DNA of 37,231 nt, taken from IMG/VR virus record IMGVR_UViG_3300009431_000061, positions 1-37,231 of that record, one strand, 5' to 3'. Under the pieces are notes generated by a model, which saw only the letters and a list, made by a program, of their open reading frames with translations, made no database searches and was not told the DNA's origin. The translations under genes were made by a program, and so were the position numbers. This document shows, one piece after another, positions 15,630 through 23,174 of the stretch (within the stretch, counting starts at the first letter, position 1; every line of letters starts with the position of its first letter). The stretch comes from a virus.

Positions 15630-16573
15630 CGTATTGGTCTCGCCTCCTCTAGCTTCTTACTTGATGGATAATGAGTTAACACCACAAAGAACATCTCATC
15701 TACAGGGATGTGAGGTCTCGAAGGGATAGTAATCAAGAAGCACCCATCAATTCCTCGATCCAACCAACGTTTGAATTTTTTCTTATCGAATCTGCAAAGG
15801 ATCTGATCGCTCTTCTCAGTGTATACTAACCCAGTCAGAGAGTCCAGAACTTGTAGAATCGGTCTCCCTTGGTAGTATTGTTTATACTCTGGCTTCACCC
15901 GCACATAGTAATCTCGAGTTAACGGTCTGTAATAGACCTCTCCATCTTTGACTACATAGGTACAGACAAAATTAGAGAACTGAGCACAAAGAGTACATCC
16001 ATGCTCTTTCTGATACTGCTTAAGAGCTTCTTCACCCTTTACATCCTGATCTGCGATCAATACTATTTTGAACGCTGTCCGACTAAGCTTGACTTGATCA
16101 ATTGGAATCTCGGGTTTCATGTAAACGTGATCCACTGGTGCAGCGTATTTATCTAACCAGTGAGTATAATGAATCATCCTCCTTCGCAATAAATCCATTG
16201 GGAGTGTTAAATACATTAGATCCGCCTTCTCACCAGCGAATGTAGACAGTTTTATAGGATCTCTCCAACAGTCTATGTTAGGACCACTCTTCCCATCGAA
16301 CAGACATTTGAACGTGTCTCTCCCATCTCTGACTCTCTGCCAACTCACCTGAAACCAATTCGCATACATATCGAAGTACTCGAATTTTCTGGGAGTGAAG
16401 TCTAGGTTGAAATATTCAACTGCGTCTTCAGTCTCTTCTACATCGAAATGCGAGTAGACTCCAGGCTCAAGCTCCTTTAGTGTAACCCTATCTTTATTAC
16501 CACCAAGGAGTTGAGTGTAATAGTCAGCGAGTTTCGTGTACTTCGTATCGTGACTTTCATGAATTTTAGCCAT
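15626..16573 (-). CDS. Unknown 315-aa protein, first gene of the cassette
   Basis: No domain is recognised with confidence. The chain has aromatic, charged segments and a short cysteine pair, GCTLC, followed by FVC about seven residues later, near residues 193-205. It also has a hydrophobic strand KIVLIADQD just before that and a strongly basic patch (KKKFKRW). It is not secreted and has no membrane span. GGAGT precedes the ATG. It lies ten bases after the Cys/His-tailed protein gene and is coupled to the next gene (ATGA). Position alone suggests that it acts with the methyltransferase and radical SAM enzymes; a substrate carrier or chaperone for the tailed protein would be one possibility. 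Confidence 0.6.
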   Translation of the reverse strand: MAKIHESHDTKYTKLADYYTQLLGGNKDRVTLKELEPGVYSHFDVEETEDAVEYFNLDFTPRKFEYFDMYANWFQVSWQRVRDGRDTFKCLFDGKSGPNIDCWRDPIKLSTFAGEKADLMYLTLPMDLLRRRMIHYTHWLDKYAAPVDHVYMKPEIPIDQVKLSRTAFKIVLIADQDVKGEEALKQYQKEHGCTLCAQFSNFVCTYVVKDGEVYYRPLTRDYYVRVKPEYKQYYQGRPILQVLDSLTGLVYTEKSDQILCRFDKKKFKRWLDRGIDGCFLITIPSRPHIPVDEMFFVVLTHYPSSKKLEEARPIR

Positions 16574-16583
16574 AACTCACTCC

Positions 16584-17141
16584 TTATCTTTTACTTCTTC
16601 GACAATCACCATGACAACTTGAATGGCAACTGCTATGACATTCGTTAATATAAACATACTCAGCTCCAGGTGCTACACCTAACACCGTCGAGTTATGAAT
16701 CACAACTCCATCCACAATGATCTCCACTACATCCCGAGTGCTCACAATGTTCTCGATCAAATCAGCAGCATTCGGAGGTGCTATATAATCTGGAGTATCT
16801 GGTGGAAAACTCGCTGAACGAGTTCCGATAACATCGACTGAAGTAACTGTCCTGTTGTATTGCCAACTACCATTATTCAGTTGTCTCCTACAACTCTCGT
16901 ATTTCCTCAGAAGATTGTATTTGTACACTAAACCATCCCCGTCAGAGTACTCATCTGCATCTACTTGCTCTCCTTGTGCGATAGATCTTGAGATCTGCGT
17001 GATCGCAGCTTCCAAGGTAATCGAAGGAGTGATCGTCCCTGTAGTCGAGGCTATGTGCACTGCATTGAAACTCGACAGGAGACCATTGATTGCGGACTTG
17101 GCACTAGTCCAGTCCGCTGCTGCTACTAATCTTACAGACAT
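16584..17141 (-). CDS. Virion-like protein with a C-terminal Cys/His repeat tail
   Basis: The protein has 185 residues. The first 165 look like a phage fibre or baseplate accessory protein, with hydrophobic strands (VVEIIVDGVVIHNS) and a helical N-terminus. The last 18 residues form a striking tail, C168-HSS-C172-HSS-C176-HGD-C180-RRSKR: four cysteines exactly four residues apart, three followed by His, ending in a basic patch. The codons of the repeat units differ (AGC AGT versus TCA AGT; TGC versus TGT), so the repeat is kept at protein level rather than being a fresh DNA duplication. The tail could bind metal, form cross-links, or be modified by the radical SAM enzymes encoded just downstream. 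GGAGG is well placed before the ATG. The fibre role is inferred from neighbours. Confidence 0.7.
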   Translation of the reverse strand: MSVRLVAAADWTSAKSAINGLLSSFNAVHIASTTGTITPSITLEAAITQISRSIAQGEQVDADEYSDGDGLVYKYNLLRKYESCRRQLNNGSWQYNRTVTSVDVIGTRSASFPPDTPDYIAPPNAADLIENIVSTRDVVEIIVDGVVIHNSTVLGVAPGAEYVYINECHSSCHSSCHGDCRRSKR

Positions 17142-17155
17142 AATTTAACCTCCTA

Positions 17156-17353
17156 TCATGCATAAACTGCTTGTTTTAAATTGAACCACCCATCAGTAGT
17201 ACCAACTTCACCAACTCCAATAAAGACGAACAATGCTTTGAGATCAGTTCGATAGAACTTCTCTGCAGGCATCGGTGTCGGAGGGAAAGCTGCTCCAGAA
17301 GGAGTATACTGTCTCCAGGTGGTACCTTTCTTCATACGGTATAAACCTTGCAT
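17156..17353 (-). CDS. 65-aa fibre-domain protein, paralogue of the 104-aa protein
   Basis: Almost the whole protein is one domain: FPPTPMPAEKFYRTDLKALF, then VFIGVGEVGTTDGWFNLKQA, then VYA. The same domain, with the same ending, forms the C-terminal half of the protein at 7335-7649. The DNA of the last 70 bases is also visibly similar between the two genes. The two copies have the same orientation and lie on the two sides of the enzyme cassette. Such small aromatic units act as building blocks of phage fibres. GGAGG precedes the ATG. Confidence 0.6.
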   Translation of the reverse strand: MQGLYRMKKGTTWRQYTPSGAAFPPTPMPAEKFYRTDLKALFVFIGVGEVGTTDGWFNLKQAVYA

Positions 17354-17367
17354 AATGATACCTCCTA

Positions 17368-17688
17368 TTAAGCTTCGTCACCATTAACTGTAATTGTCAT
17401 CCTACCATTCGTAGAATACATACGGATACTCTCACCTTCCTCAAGAGTGATTCCTGCAACCACAACGAAGCTGTCCTTCGCTGGAATCTCTCCCAAGAAA
17501 ATCGTGTTGTCCGCTCCAGGTGAACCTGCTGCAAGAATCTGATAGAGAATGAACTCATCCGCATTCGCAGGATCCGTATTACAGATTACTATACTCGAGA
17601 CTACAGCTGATTTACCAACGGGCACCTGATATACTGTTCCTGTAGTTGCTGCTGCTGGTCTATCTTGACCTAAAATTTTAGCTGCCAT
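17368..17688 (-). CDS. Small beta-rich virion protein
   Basis: The protein has 106 residues. The pattern MAAKILGQDRPAAATTGTVY, then VPVGKSAVVSSIVICN, GITLEEGESIRMYSTNG and a final NGDEA is often seen in small phage structural proteins. Those are usually called tail or decoration proteins of beta-sandwich fold. There is one cysteine, no signal peptide and no catalytic residue. GGAGG precedes the ATG. It lies between a fibre gene and the 65-aa domain gene. A peripheral virion component is likely, but its exact place in the particle cannot be given. Confidence 0.55.
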   Translation of the reverse strand: MAAKILGQDRPAAATTGTVYQVPVGKSAVVSSIVICNTDPANADEFILYQILAAGSPGADNTIFLGEIPAKDSFVVVAGITLEEGESIRMYSTNGRMTITVNGDEA

Positions 17689-17713
17689 TTCGTTCCTCCT
17701 TCTTGTATGTTAT

Positions 17714-18520
17714 TTATGCACCCATCATTAAAAACGCACTTCTTATTCCAGATAAAGATCCTTCGCCACCCAAGTTCAAGAAAGGTCTAGCATCAGTGAT
17801 ATCTCCTGTATCTATGGTAGTCTGTCCTACTGTGAGAGTGATCTCTGCTAGAACGATCTTCCCAGAATGATCAGGTGGTGTTGGAGAAGGATCTTCTGCT
17901 CCTAGCTCTATCAATAAATTCCCACCACTATCGATGTAAGCCAAATCAATCCTCGGATTCACCAAAGGAGCAGCTATCGCAGGAGAATTTTGAGCAGCTA
18001 CATTAATCCGACTTGCTCCATAACTACACCAACCACTCGTACAACGAACATACATTGCAGGAGATTCCAGAGGCAAACACTTCAAGAAATCTGCCATTGA
18101 TAATGGAGAAGACCTCTCAGCATATTCGAATCCAGTTAAAGTAGGACCAGCGTAGATACATTTCCCCACAACAAGGTAGTCTGGATCTACTGATGGATCT
18201 GCAACCGCTTTGATATCCATATACCAAGATGACAGTGCTTGCCAGTCCCAACTAAGTACCACATAAGGAGTAGCTGGTGCTACACCTACAGTGTAGTTAG
18301 ACTGTGTCTCAACACGAGCCTGTTGTGTACCATCCTGGATCTCACAGATCAAAGGTGAGAGCTGGGCATTCGAATTATCGACCTTCGTCAACAATCCTCC
18401 TGTATAAATCCCGCATGGGATGATACTTTGGTTTCTTTTATCAAAATGATCTGAATTCAGCGGATCGTAATACTTAAACTGAATGTCCTGATTGCCTTTA
18501 TTAGTACCTGTTCCACCCAT
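17714..18520 (-). CDS. Tail fibre/structural protein
   Basis: A 268-residue protein. The N-terminus is Gly/Asn-rich (MGGTGTNKGNQDIQFKYYDP). The middle holds strands with Cys-containing loops (VRCTSGWCSYG), and the C-terminal part has KIVLAEITLTVGQTTIDTGD followed by ITDARPF, a combination commonly found in phage fibre and baseplate-appendage proteins. No enzymatic motif is seen. It follows the gpI-like gene by 12 bases, as expected for the fibre that attaches to the baseplate wedge through that protein (P2 gpI to gpH order). AGGAGG precedes the ATG. Confidence 0.6.
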   Translation of the reverse strand: MGGTGTNKGNQDIQFKYYDPLNSDHFDKRNQSIIPCGIYTGGLLTKVDNSNAQLSPLICEIQDGTQQARVETQSNYTVGVAPATPYVVLSWDWQALSSWYMDIKAVADPSVDPDYLVVGKCIYAGPTLTGFEYAERSSPLSMADFLKCLPLESPAMYVRCTSGWCSYGASRINVAAQNSPAIAAPLVNPRIDLAYIDSGGNLLIELGAEDPSPTPPDHSGKIVLAEITLTVGQTTIDTGDITDARPFLNLGGEGSLSGIRSAFLMMGA

Positions 18521-18532
18521 TTTAATCCTCCT

Positions 18533-19915
18533 TTATACTTGTCTTATCACATCGATTGTTATTTCCAATACCGCAGCACTAGGTTTATCCAAATCTGGGA
18601 AGAAAGACTCTATCACCAGATCTCCAGTAGCTGTATGGTAAATACCGAGCTCACTCGCATCGGTCAACTCTACACCAGCTGGAACTGTTGCTCGGAAAGT
18701 TATTTTATTCTCCGTTAACGTATAACCCGTAACTGTACCAGTCCAGATAATATTCGCCAGATCCGTATCTGTCGCTTGTGGTGTCGCCCCTTTATTACCG
18801 TCCCCAATCTTAATTGTAGTTAACTCAGACAACATCGACTCAAACGATTGATCTAAGTAGATCTCATCTGGTGCAACCTGATCTAAATAGATATCATCAG
18901 GAGGTTGTTGATCGAAGAATAATTTAGAGACTGCCCAGTTATTTGTCAAGCAAGTCTTTATCTGACTGTCTACTATTTCATAAGACTGGTAGTTCTCATA
19001 TGTCATCGCATAAAGCTCAAGAAAATAATGTGGTACTGTATTTAATGGAGTATATTCAGCCACGAGCTCTGCAAGTAAATCCCAGTATTCGTGCACAAAT
19101 AACTTGTTGTAATATCCTTGGAAATAAATCAACCGATCTAAATTAATTATCAGATCAAAATGTGGTGATTTGAATCCGAGACCACCATCGAAATGCCAAG
19201 GTGCTGAAGTACCGCCACCTCCAGCTGGGGTAGTCTCATCCATGAAATATCCATCATCTATGTGTAATGCTTCTGGAGTTTCCCAACCACCGAATTCTGG
19301 TGGTATCCCAGAATGTCTATGGGCAGGCTGTCTCTCAAAATTAAGATAATCTCTCGTCCATAGATCATACAAAGTAACATTCAATCCAACTAAGTAAAAT
19401 GCAATGTCCAGAACTCTATAGGTTCCTTTGGCTTTATACATCTCAATAGCCATCTTGAGCTGATTCCTTAATTGCTTAGTTGTAGCATATTCTGCGTTCT
19501 TCAGTTTGTAACCAATCAAAGCAGCTAGATGTCCTAAGTATCTTTTTGGACACGTATCAATATCTATAAGAGGACCTAGAGTCCCAATCCTACAAGCAAC
19601 GGAATTCACGAGCTGACTGACTGCATGTAGATAATCCATCATGACTGCCGACTTCCTGAACTTCCTCGGCAGCATCTCTCGAAGATCCCAGCATTCCGTA
19701 CATTGCGTAACATCGCCTTCCACAGAGGGTGAAAAAGAGCCTACAATGGTAACTTCCATCAGATCCGAGTAAACTCGGTGGACGTTAGTCCATCTTCCGA
19801 TTTCTTGGAGAGGTCGGATAGTACACTTCCTTCCAGTCTCTGTGAGCAGACTATCGAAGTCTTTCCCAAAGACGATGCGACCTTTCTCAGTTATGTACGG
19901 AACTTGAACACTCAT
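18533..19915 (-). CDS. P2 gpI-like baseplate/tail-fibre connector
   Basis: The protein has 460 residues. The segment at about 120-188 has the Tail_P2_I (phage tail protein I) pattern: TCPKRYLGHLAALIGYKL, a basic helix with LRNQLKMAIEMYKAKGT, then a helix and GLNVTLYDLW. In P2-like phages gpI links the baseplate wedge to the fibres. The C-terminal 120 residues are a separate beta-rich domain (KITFRATVPAGVELTDASEL, then GIYHTATGDLVIESFFP) like the N-terminal domain of collar-type tail fibres, so the protein seems to be a connector fused to a fibre root. A short repeat (DDIYLDQ, DEIYLDQ) forms the linker. It lies next to gp6-like and fibre genes, which supports the call. Confidence 0.75.
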   Translation of the reverse strand: MSVQVPYITEKGRIVFGKDFDSLLTETGRKCTIRPLQEIGRWTNVHRVYSDLMEVTIVGSFSPSVEGDVTQCTECWDLREMLPRKFRKSAVMMDYLHAVSQLVNSVACRIGTLGPLIDIDTCPKRYLGHLAALIGYKLKNAEYATTKQLRNQLKMAIEMYKAKGTYRVLDIAFYLVGLNVTLYDLWTRDYLNFERQPAHRHSGIPPEFGGWETPEALHIDDGYFMDETTPAGGGGTSAPWHFDGGLGFKSPHFDLIINLDRLIYFQGYYNKLFVHEYWDLLAELVAEYTPLNTVPHYFLELYAMTYENYQSYEIVDSQIKTCLTNNWAVSKLFFDQQPPDDIYLDQVAPDEIYLDQSFESMLSELTTIKIGDGNKGATPQATDTDLANIIWTGTVTGYTLTENKITFRATVPAGVELTDASELGIYHTATGDLVIESFFPDLDKPSAAVLEITIDVIRQV

Positions 19916-19916
19916 A

Positions 19917-20207
19917 TTAAGGCTCCACAGTTAAAACACCATCATAAGCGATATATATCGCTCCACCAGAACGATTATAAACTCGAACAAATTGTGCATT
20001 GGTAACGTGTAGGTAGATATTCGTTAAGAAATTCTTCCCAGCTTCTTCCATGAATGCACATTCATTACCACCATTCACAATCATAACTTCTACGTTGTTT
20101 GGGTGATAAATATTATGTACAACCCATTCAATTGCAGCAGCTGGCTGTATATCGATATAGCTACCTGCACCTACACTTGCAAATCCTTGTATGACCTCTC
20201 CAACCAT
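19917..20207 (-). CDS. 96-aa beta-rich protein
   Basis: No family is recognised with confidence. Alternating hydrophobic residues (YIDIQPAAAIEWVVHNIYH, VEVMIVNGG, QFVRVYNRSGGAIYIAYDGV) suggest an all-beta domain of the size of decoration or adaptor proteins. The composition resembles the beta proteins at 17368-17688 and 30967-31380. GGAGG precedes the ATG, and its stop is one base from the start of the gpI-like gene. A structural role is inferred. Confidence 0.5.
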   Translation of the reverse strand: MVGEVIQGFASVGAGSYIDIQPAAAIEWVVHNIYHPNNVEVMIVNGGNECAFMEEAGKNFLTNIYLHVTNAQFVRVYNRSGGAIYIAYDGVLTVEP

Positions 20208-20243
20208 TATATTCCTCCTATACTAAGTTTCTCATGACTGAGT

Positions 20244-20645
20244 TTAAGTGAACAACACTCTCGTGTCAATCTCAAGTCTGTCTCCGTAAAATTTTAATTC
20301 ATAAGGAGTCGTAAACTTATGAATCGCTATCAGCTTCCCAGAACTATCGGCACTCGTTGCTAAGAAGCACCCATAGATCGTCCCGAACTGCTCCAAGCCA
20401 ATTTCATATTCCACCGTGGGATACACATTCAGTTCATCGGTGGTGATCCAGTTAGACGGAGTGAGTTCCTTTCTTGCATAAGAAGAAGCCGAAGGTTCGA
20501 CAATATCTCCAAGACTCAAGTCATTTAATATTGCATCATCTGGATTATTCGCCAACAAGCCTAGATAGAGCTTGGGATTCTGTGATAAATTACGGAAATA
20601 AATTCCACCCAGATTCGCTGATCCTTCTTTTGTCCATATACCCAT
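20244..20645 (-). CDS. Baseplate-associated virion protein (133 aa)
   Basis: The chain has a pattern seen in a widespread small phage structural protein: LYLGLLANNP, then SYARKELTPSNW, then YGCFLATSADSSGKLIAIHKF and an end with FYGDRLEIDTRVLF. Such proteins are usually annotated as tail or structural and may fit between baseplate and fibres. There is no signal peptide or catalytic motif. GAGAGG precedes the ATG. It lies downstream of a small membrane protein gene and upstream of gpI-like. Confidence 0.55.
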   Translation of the reverse strand: MGIWTKEGSANLGGIYFRNLSQNPKLYLGLLANNPDDAILNDLSLGDIVEPSASSYARKELTPSNWITTDELNVYPTVEYEIGLEQFGTIYGCFLATSADSSGKLIAIHKFTTPYELKFYGDRLEIDTRVLFT

Positions 20646-20647
20646 TA

Positions 20648-20896
20648 TTAACCTCTCATCATTAGCATTGACCCCAGGATATTCAACACAGGGACAATGA
20701 ACCAGTAAAGACTAGTTGCTCTCCAACCACTCATAATAAATAAAACTAATCCAATAATTGTCGGTACGATCGCCAACCAACCACCGAATAAAATCCCGAG
20801 CATAGCTTTAGAATCCCCACTACTAATACTGGAGATTACCATTATCAGACATCCAATATTCGTCAAACCCATAATAATGTAGCCTGTTATCTTCAT
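20648..20896 (-). CDS. Small integral membrane protein in the baseplate block
   Basis: The protein has 82 residues with three predicted membrane segments (about 4-25, 31-55 and 60-80) joined by short loops. It has no cleavable signal peptide and few charges. GGAGG precedes the ATG, and its stop is two bases from the next start. A membrane protein inserted between gp6-like and distal fibre genes is unusual. A holin is possible by size and topology, as is a factor that holds assembling baseplates at the membrane. There is not enough sequence signal to choose. Confidence 0.6.
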   Translation of the reverse strand: MKITGYIIMGLTNIGCLIMVISSISSGDSKAMLGILFGGWLAIVPTIIGLVLFIMSGWRATSLYWFIVPVLNILGSMLMMRG

Positions 20897-20904
20897 GTAT
20901 CCTC

Positions 20905-22611
20905 CTAAGCAAGTGTAATATTCTTCTCGACTAACTTTGCGATCTCGTCTTGGTCAACCACGATATCGCCTTCTTGATCCTGTCTGTAGACCACGTAGAT
21001 ATCATCTCCGAATACAGGAGGAACTAAGAACTCGATACTCACAATGCCACTCACATAATCGACAGTTGAAGTTGCCACGTTAATAGTACCAGGGACATCT
21101 TCTATGAAGAACCCAGAACCGTTATCATGAGCAATCTTGACTGTGTTCACATAGATTTCAACATATTCATTCAATAAGGGTAATAGATGCATAGTCTTCG
21201 TGAAAACAGTTAATCCTCCATCTCCCACTCCGAGAAGCTCTTTGTGTTTGATAGCCACATGACAATAATCTACTCCTATAACACCATCAATCCCTCCAAC
21301 AATATCAGAATAATAAACGGCTTCTCCTAACTTAACAGTACCAAGAGCGAAGAGCTCATCTAACTTCGTGCTCACATTAGAGATAATCGTGCTTTGCTGA
21401 TAAGTAGGTAGTATAGCCAAGTCTACATCTACAATAGTATCGATGATCACAGGATCCAAAAATTCTAGCCAAACTGTTAATTGTTCTTTATTCTGTAACT
21501 GCTCGGCTATTGAGACTTTGAAAGTAGCATCTGGGATCTCCCATTCTTGTAGAAGCGTTACGATCTTGAGCTTGTTGAACATTGTTATATCTGGATGTGC
21601 TACATCTCTCTCTCCCCACACATAAGCTGAAGCTACACCAGCGATGTTCTCTATTATTGTAATATAATCTTGTCTCGTCACAGCACGCTGACCTGTTGCG
21701 AAGACTAGCGGGGCTTCTTGACGGATTTCATCTTTATCCTCAGCATCATCACCACCTAAGAAATTCGAACTGTTCGTTACTGTTAACAAGGAAGTGACAT
21801 CATTATTATCAGTATCATAAATAGTAGTCTCAATACTAGTAATCTGTCCTGTAGAATAAACATTCCCAGAGAGTCCGTCTGTCTCGATATATTCGACCAC
21901 AACCGTGGATCCATTAATAGGGATCTTACCGAATCTACCATCCCCAAAAATAATCTTAACTGTCCCATCCAACTGAGTTTCTTGAGTATAGTGGTTACTT
22001 GTCGCACCAGAATCTACGAAGTTCTCCACGAGAGTCCAAAGCTCACCGTCAACTGTCAAACGAATGGTTGGATCCTCGAGATCTGTAGAGTTCTCGACAT
22101 CTATAGCATTGATATGGATTTCTTGACTCGCAGTACCATCTGAAGTATACTCTTGTGTCTTCAACTCGCCTTGTATCCCTAAGAGCGTTACCTCAGTTAA
22201 CCCTCTGTTCAACATCCCTCCATCTTTGACAATGAACTTCTTATTCGCAGAAGTCTTGACAACTATACCTCTGGGGATCACGATGTACCCATCATACCAC
22301 CCTCCAGGTAACTCGAACTTCAAATTCCCTGTAGAAGAGACTTGCCTCTTCGGTCTGTAATTGAGTAGTCCCACCAACCTCACAACCGAAGAACGGAGTT
22401 GAGCAGTATCAATGTAGGATTCTTGTGCTCTTCTTTCGAGGTAATACATCAACATCTCTGCGACATAACAAAATAGCTCAATCAGGAAGTTACCTGTACC
22501 AGCTTCTACTGCGACATCTTTCCAAGCATCTTCCTGTAATACAATGTTCCTTAATTGAGTTACTAAATTATCGAAGTTATAATCAGCAAAATTCAATCTA
22601 TTTTCACTCAT
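20905..22611 (-). CDS. Baseplate wedge protein, gp6/baseplate J-like
   Basis: The protein has 568 residues (T4 gp6 has 660). The N-terminus shows the typical wedge pattern (NFADYNFDNLVTQLRNIVL, then FLIELFCYVAEMLMYYLERR, then ESYIDTAQLRSSVVRLVGLL, ending NYRP). The middle has the baseplate J features GDGRFGKIPINGSTVVVEY and a QRAVTRQDYITIIENIAGV segment. Residues 300-450 carry domains such as LTVWLEFLDPVIIDTIVDVD. The C-terminus is beta-rich. gp6 forms the ring of wedge dimers that opens during contraction. It follows gp25, in the same order as in T4-like and P2-like phages. Confidence 0.9.
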   Translation of the reverse strand: MSENRLNFADYNFDNLVTQLRNIVLQEDAWKDVAVEAGTGNFLIELFCYVAEMLMYYLERRAQESYIDTAQLRSSVVRLVGLLNYRPKRQVSSTGNLKFELPGGWYDGYIVIPRGIVVKTSANKKFIVKDGGMLNRGLTEVTLLGIQGELKTQEYTSDGTASQEIHINAIDVENSTDLEDPTIRLTVDGELWTLVENFVDSGATSNHYTQETQLDGTVKIIFGDGRFGKIPINGSTVVVEYIETDGLSGNVYSTGQITSIETTIYDTDNNDVTSLLTVTNSSNFLGGDDAEDKDEIRQEAPLVFATGQRAVTRQDYITIIENIAGVASAYVWGERDVAHPDITMFNKLKIVTLLQEWEIPDATFKVSIAEQLQNKEQLTVWLEFLDPVIIDTIVDVDLAILPTYQQSTIISNVSTKLDELFALGTVKLGEAVYYSDIVGGIDGVIGVDYCHVAIKHKELLGVGDGGLTVFTKTMHLLPLLNEYVEIYVNTVKIAHDNGSGFFIEDVPGTINVATSTVDYVSGIVSIEFLVPPVFGDDIYVVYRQDQEGDIVVDQDEIAKLVEKNITLA

Positions 22612-22621
22612 AATTTACTCC

Positions 22622-23029
22622 CTAGGATTCATTATCCATTGATCTACTATACATAAAATCAAAGGTAAATACTTGTTCGTATCCGATTATATAAGCTCTA
22701 AGTTTAATATAAACCTCTCCTCGCTCAGGATTCGATCGGACATCAATGTTCTCGACCTTCACTCGAGGTTCCCATCTCTCAATTGCATCTCTGAAATCTT
22801 CAGCGAAAACTGTTCTAAGATGTTCATCATCAATCCTCTCAAACAACAGAGAGTGTGGATTTGTGGCAAAGTTTCTTATCATCACTCTCTCACCCATAAT
22901 AGTTAGCAGTATATTCTCCAATGAAGCGTAGACTGCCTCTACGTTCGTGACCAAAGAGACTGCTCCATCCGCACCAATCTTTAAATCTGGATGAAGGTCT
23001 GACCATATTGTTCTCTCTGTTACCGCCAT
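22622..23029 (-). CDS. Baseplate wedge protein, gp25-like
   Basis: A 135-residue protein, about the size of T4 gp25 (132). It has the family plan SLVTNVEAVYASLENILLTI, then GERVMIRNFATNPHSLLFE, then a W-E-P-R motif (residues 86-89; the conserved EPR that gives gp25/IraD-like proteins their signature), followed by VKVENIDV. gp25 binds the wedge and is thought to help start sheath assembly. It has a good AGGAG site. It lies directly below the promoter candidate at 23129-23157 and before the gp6 gene. No lysozyme residues are expected, despite the old name of the domain. Confidence 0.92.
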   Translation of the reverse strand: MAVTERTIWSDLHPDLKIGADGAVSLVTNVEAVYASLENILLTIMGERVMIRNFATNPHSLLFERIDDEHLRTVFAEDFRDAIERWEPRVKVENIDVRSNPERGEVYIKLRAYIIGYEQVFTFDFMYSRSMDNES

Positions 23030-23123
23030 TATATTCTCCTAAAGTATCGGGAGGAGGTGAAGGCTGACGTTATTGGTACTGCCAACATACGTACATGTCT
23101 TCTAAGTCGGTGGATTCGAGGTT

Positions 23124-23140
23124 GGAACATTATCTGTTCC
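23124..23140. repeat. Inverted repeat (GGAACA-N5-TGTTCC) over the -10
   Basis: A perfect six-base dyad with a five-base centre overlaps the -10 hexamer of the promoter above; a weaker GGT/ACC pair outside it extends the symmetry. A dyad on a -10 could be a repressor site. It could also be a hairpin in an RNA from upstream. There is no T-run, so it is not a simple terminator. Confidence 0.45.
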
Positions 23141-23157
23141 ACACCATCCAGTGTCAA
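23129..23157 (-). promoter_or_regulatory. Sigma70-type promoter upstream of gp25-like gene
   Basis: On the minus strand TTGACA (23157-23152) and GATAAT (23134-23129) are separated by exactly 17 bases. That is a perfect -35 and a five-of-six -10. Transcription would start near 23122, about 90 bases before the gp25 ATG. It lies in the longest intergenic gap of the window (145 bases between gp25 and PAAR), as expected for a real control site. Confidence 0.6.
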
Positions 23158-23174
23158 ATCCCCCTCCCAAATTC

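Noticed and set aside
16602-16640. CHSS units as a recent DNA tandem repeat.
   Set aside because: Synonymous codons differ between the units, so the pattern is not a fresh duplication.
23049-23169. tRNA-like segment on the plus strand (GGGAGG at one end, CCTCCC at the other, with CTTCTAA and TTCGA between).
   Set aside because: The anticodon stem and T-stem do not pair and the length of about 120 bases is too great; the same bases are better explained by the minus-strand promoter and dyad.
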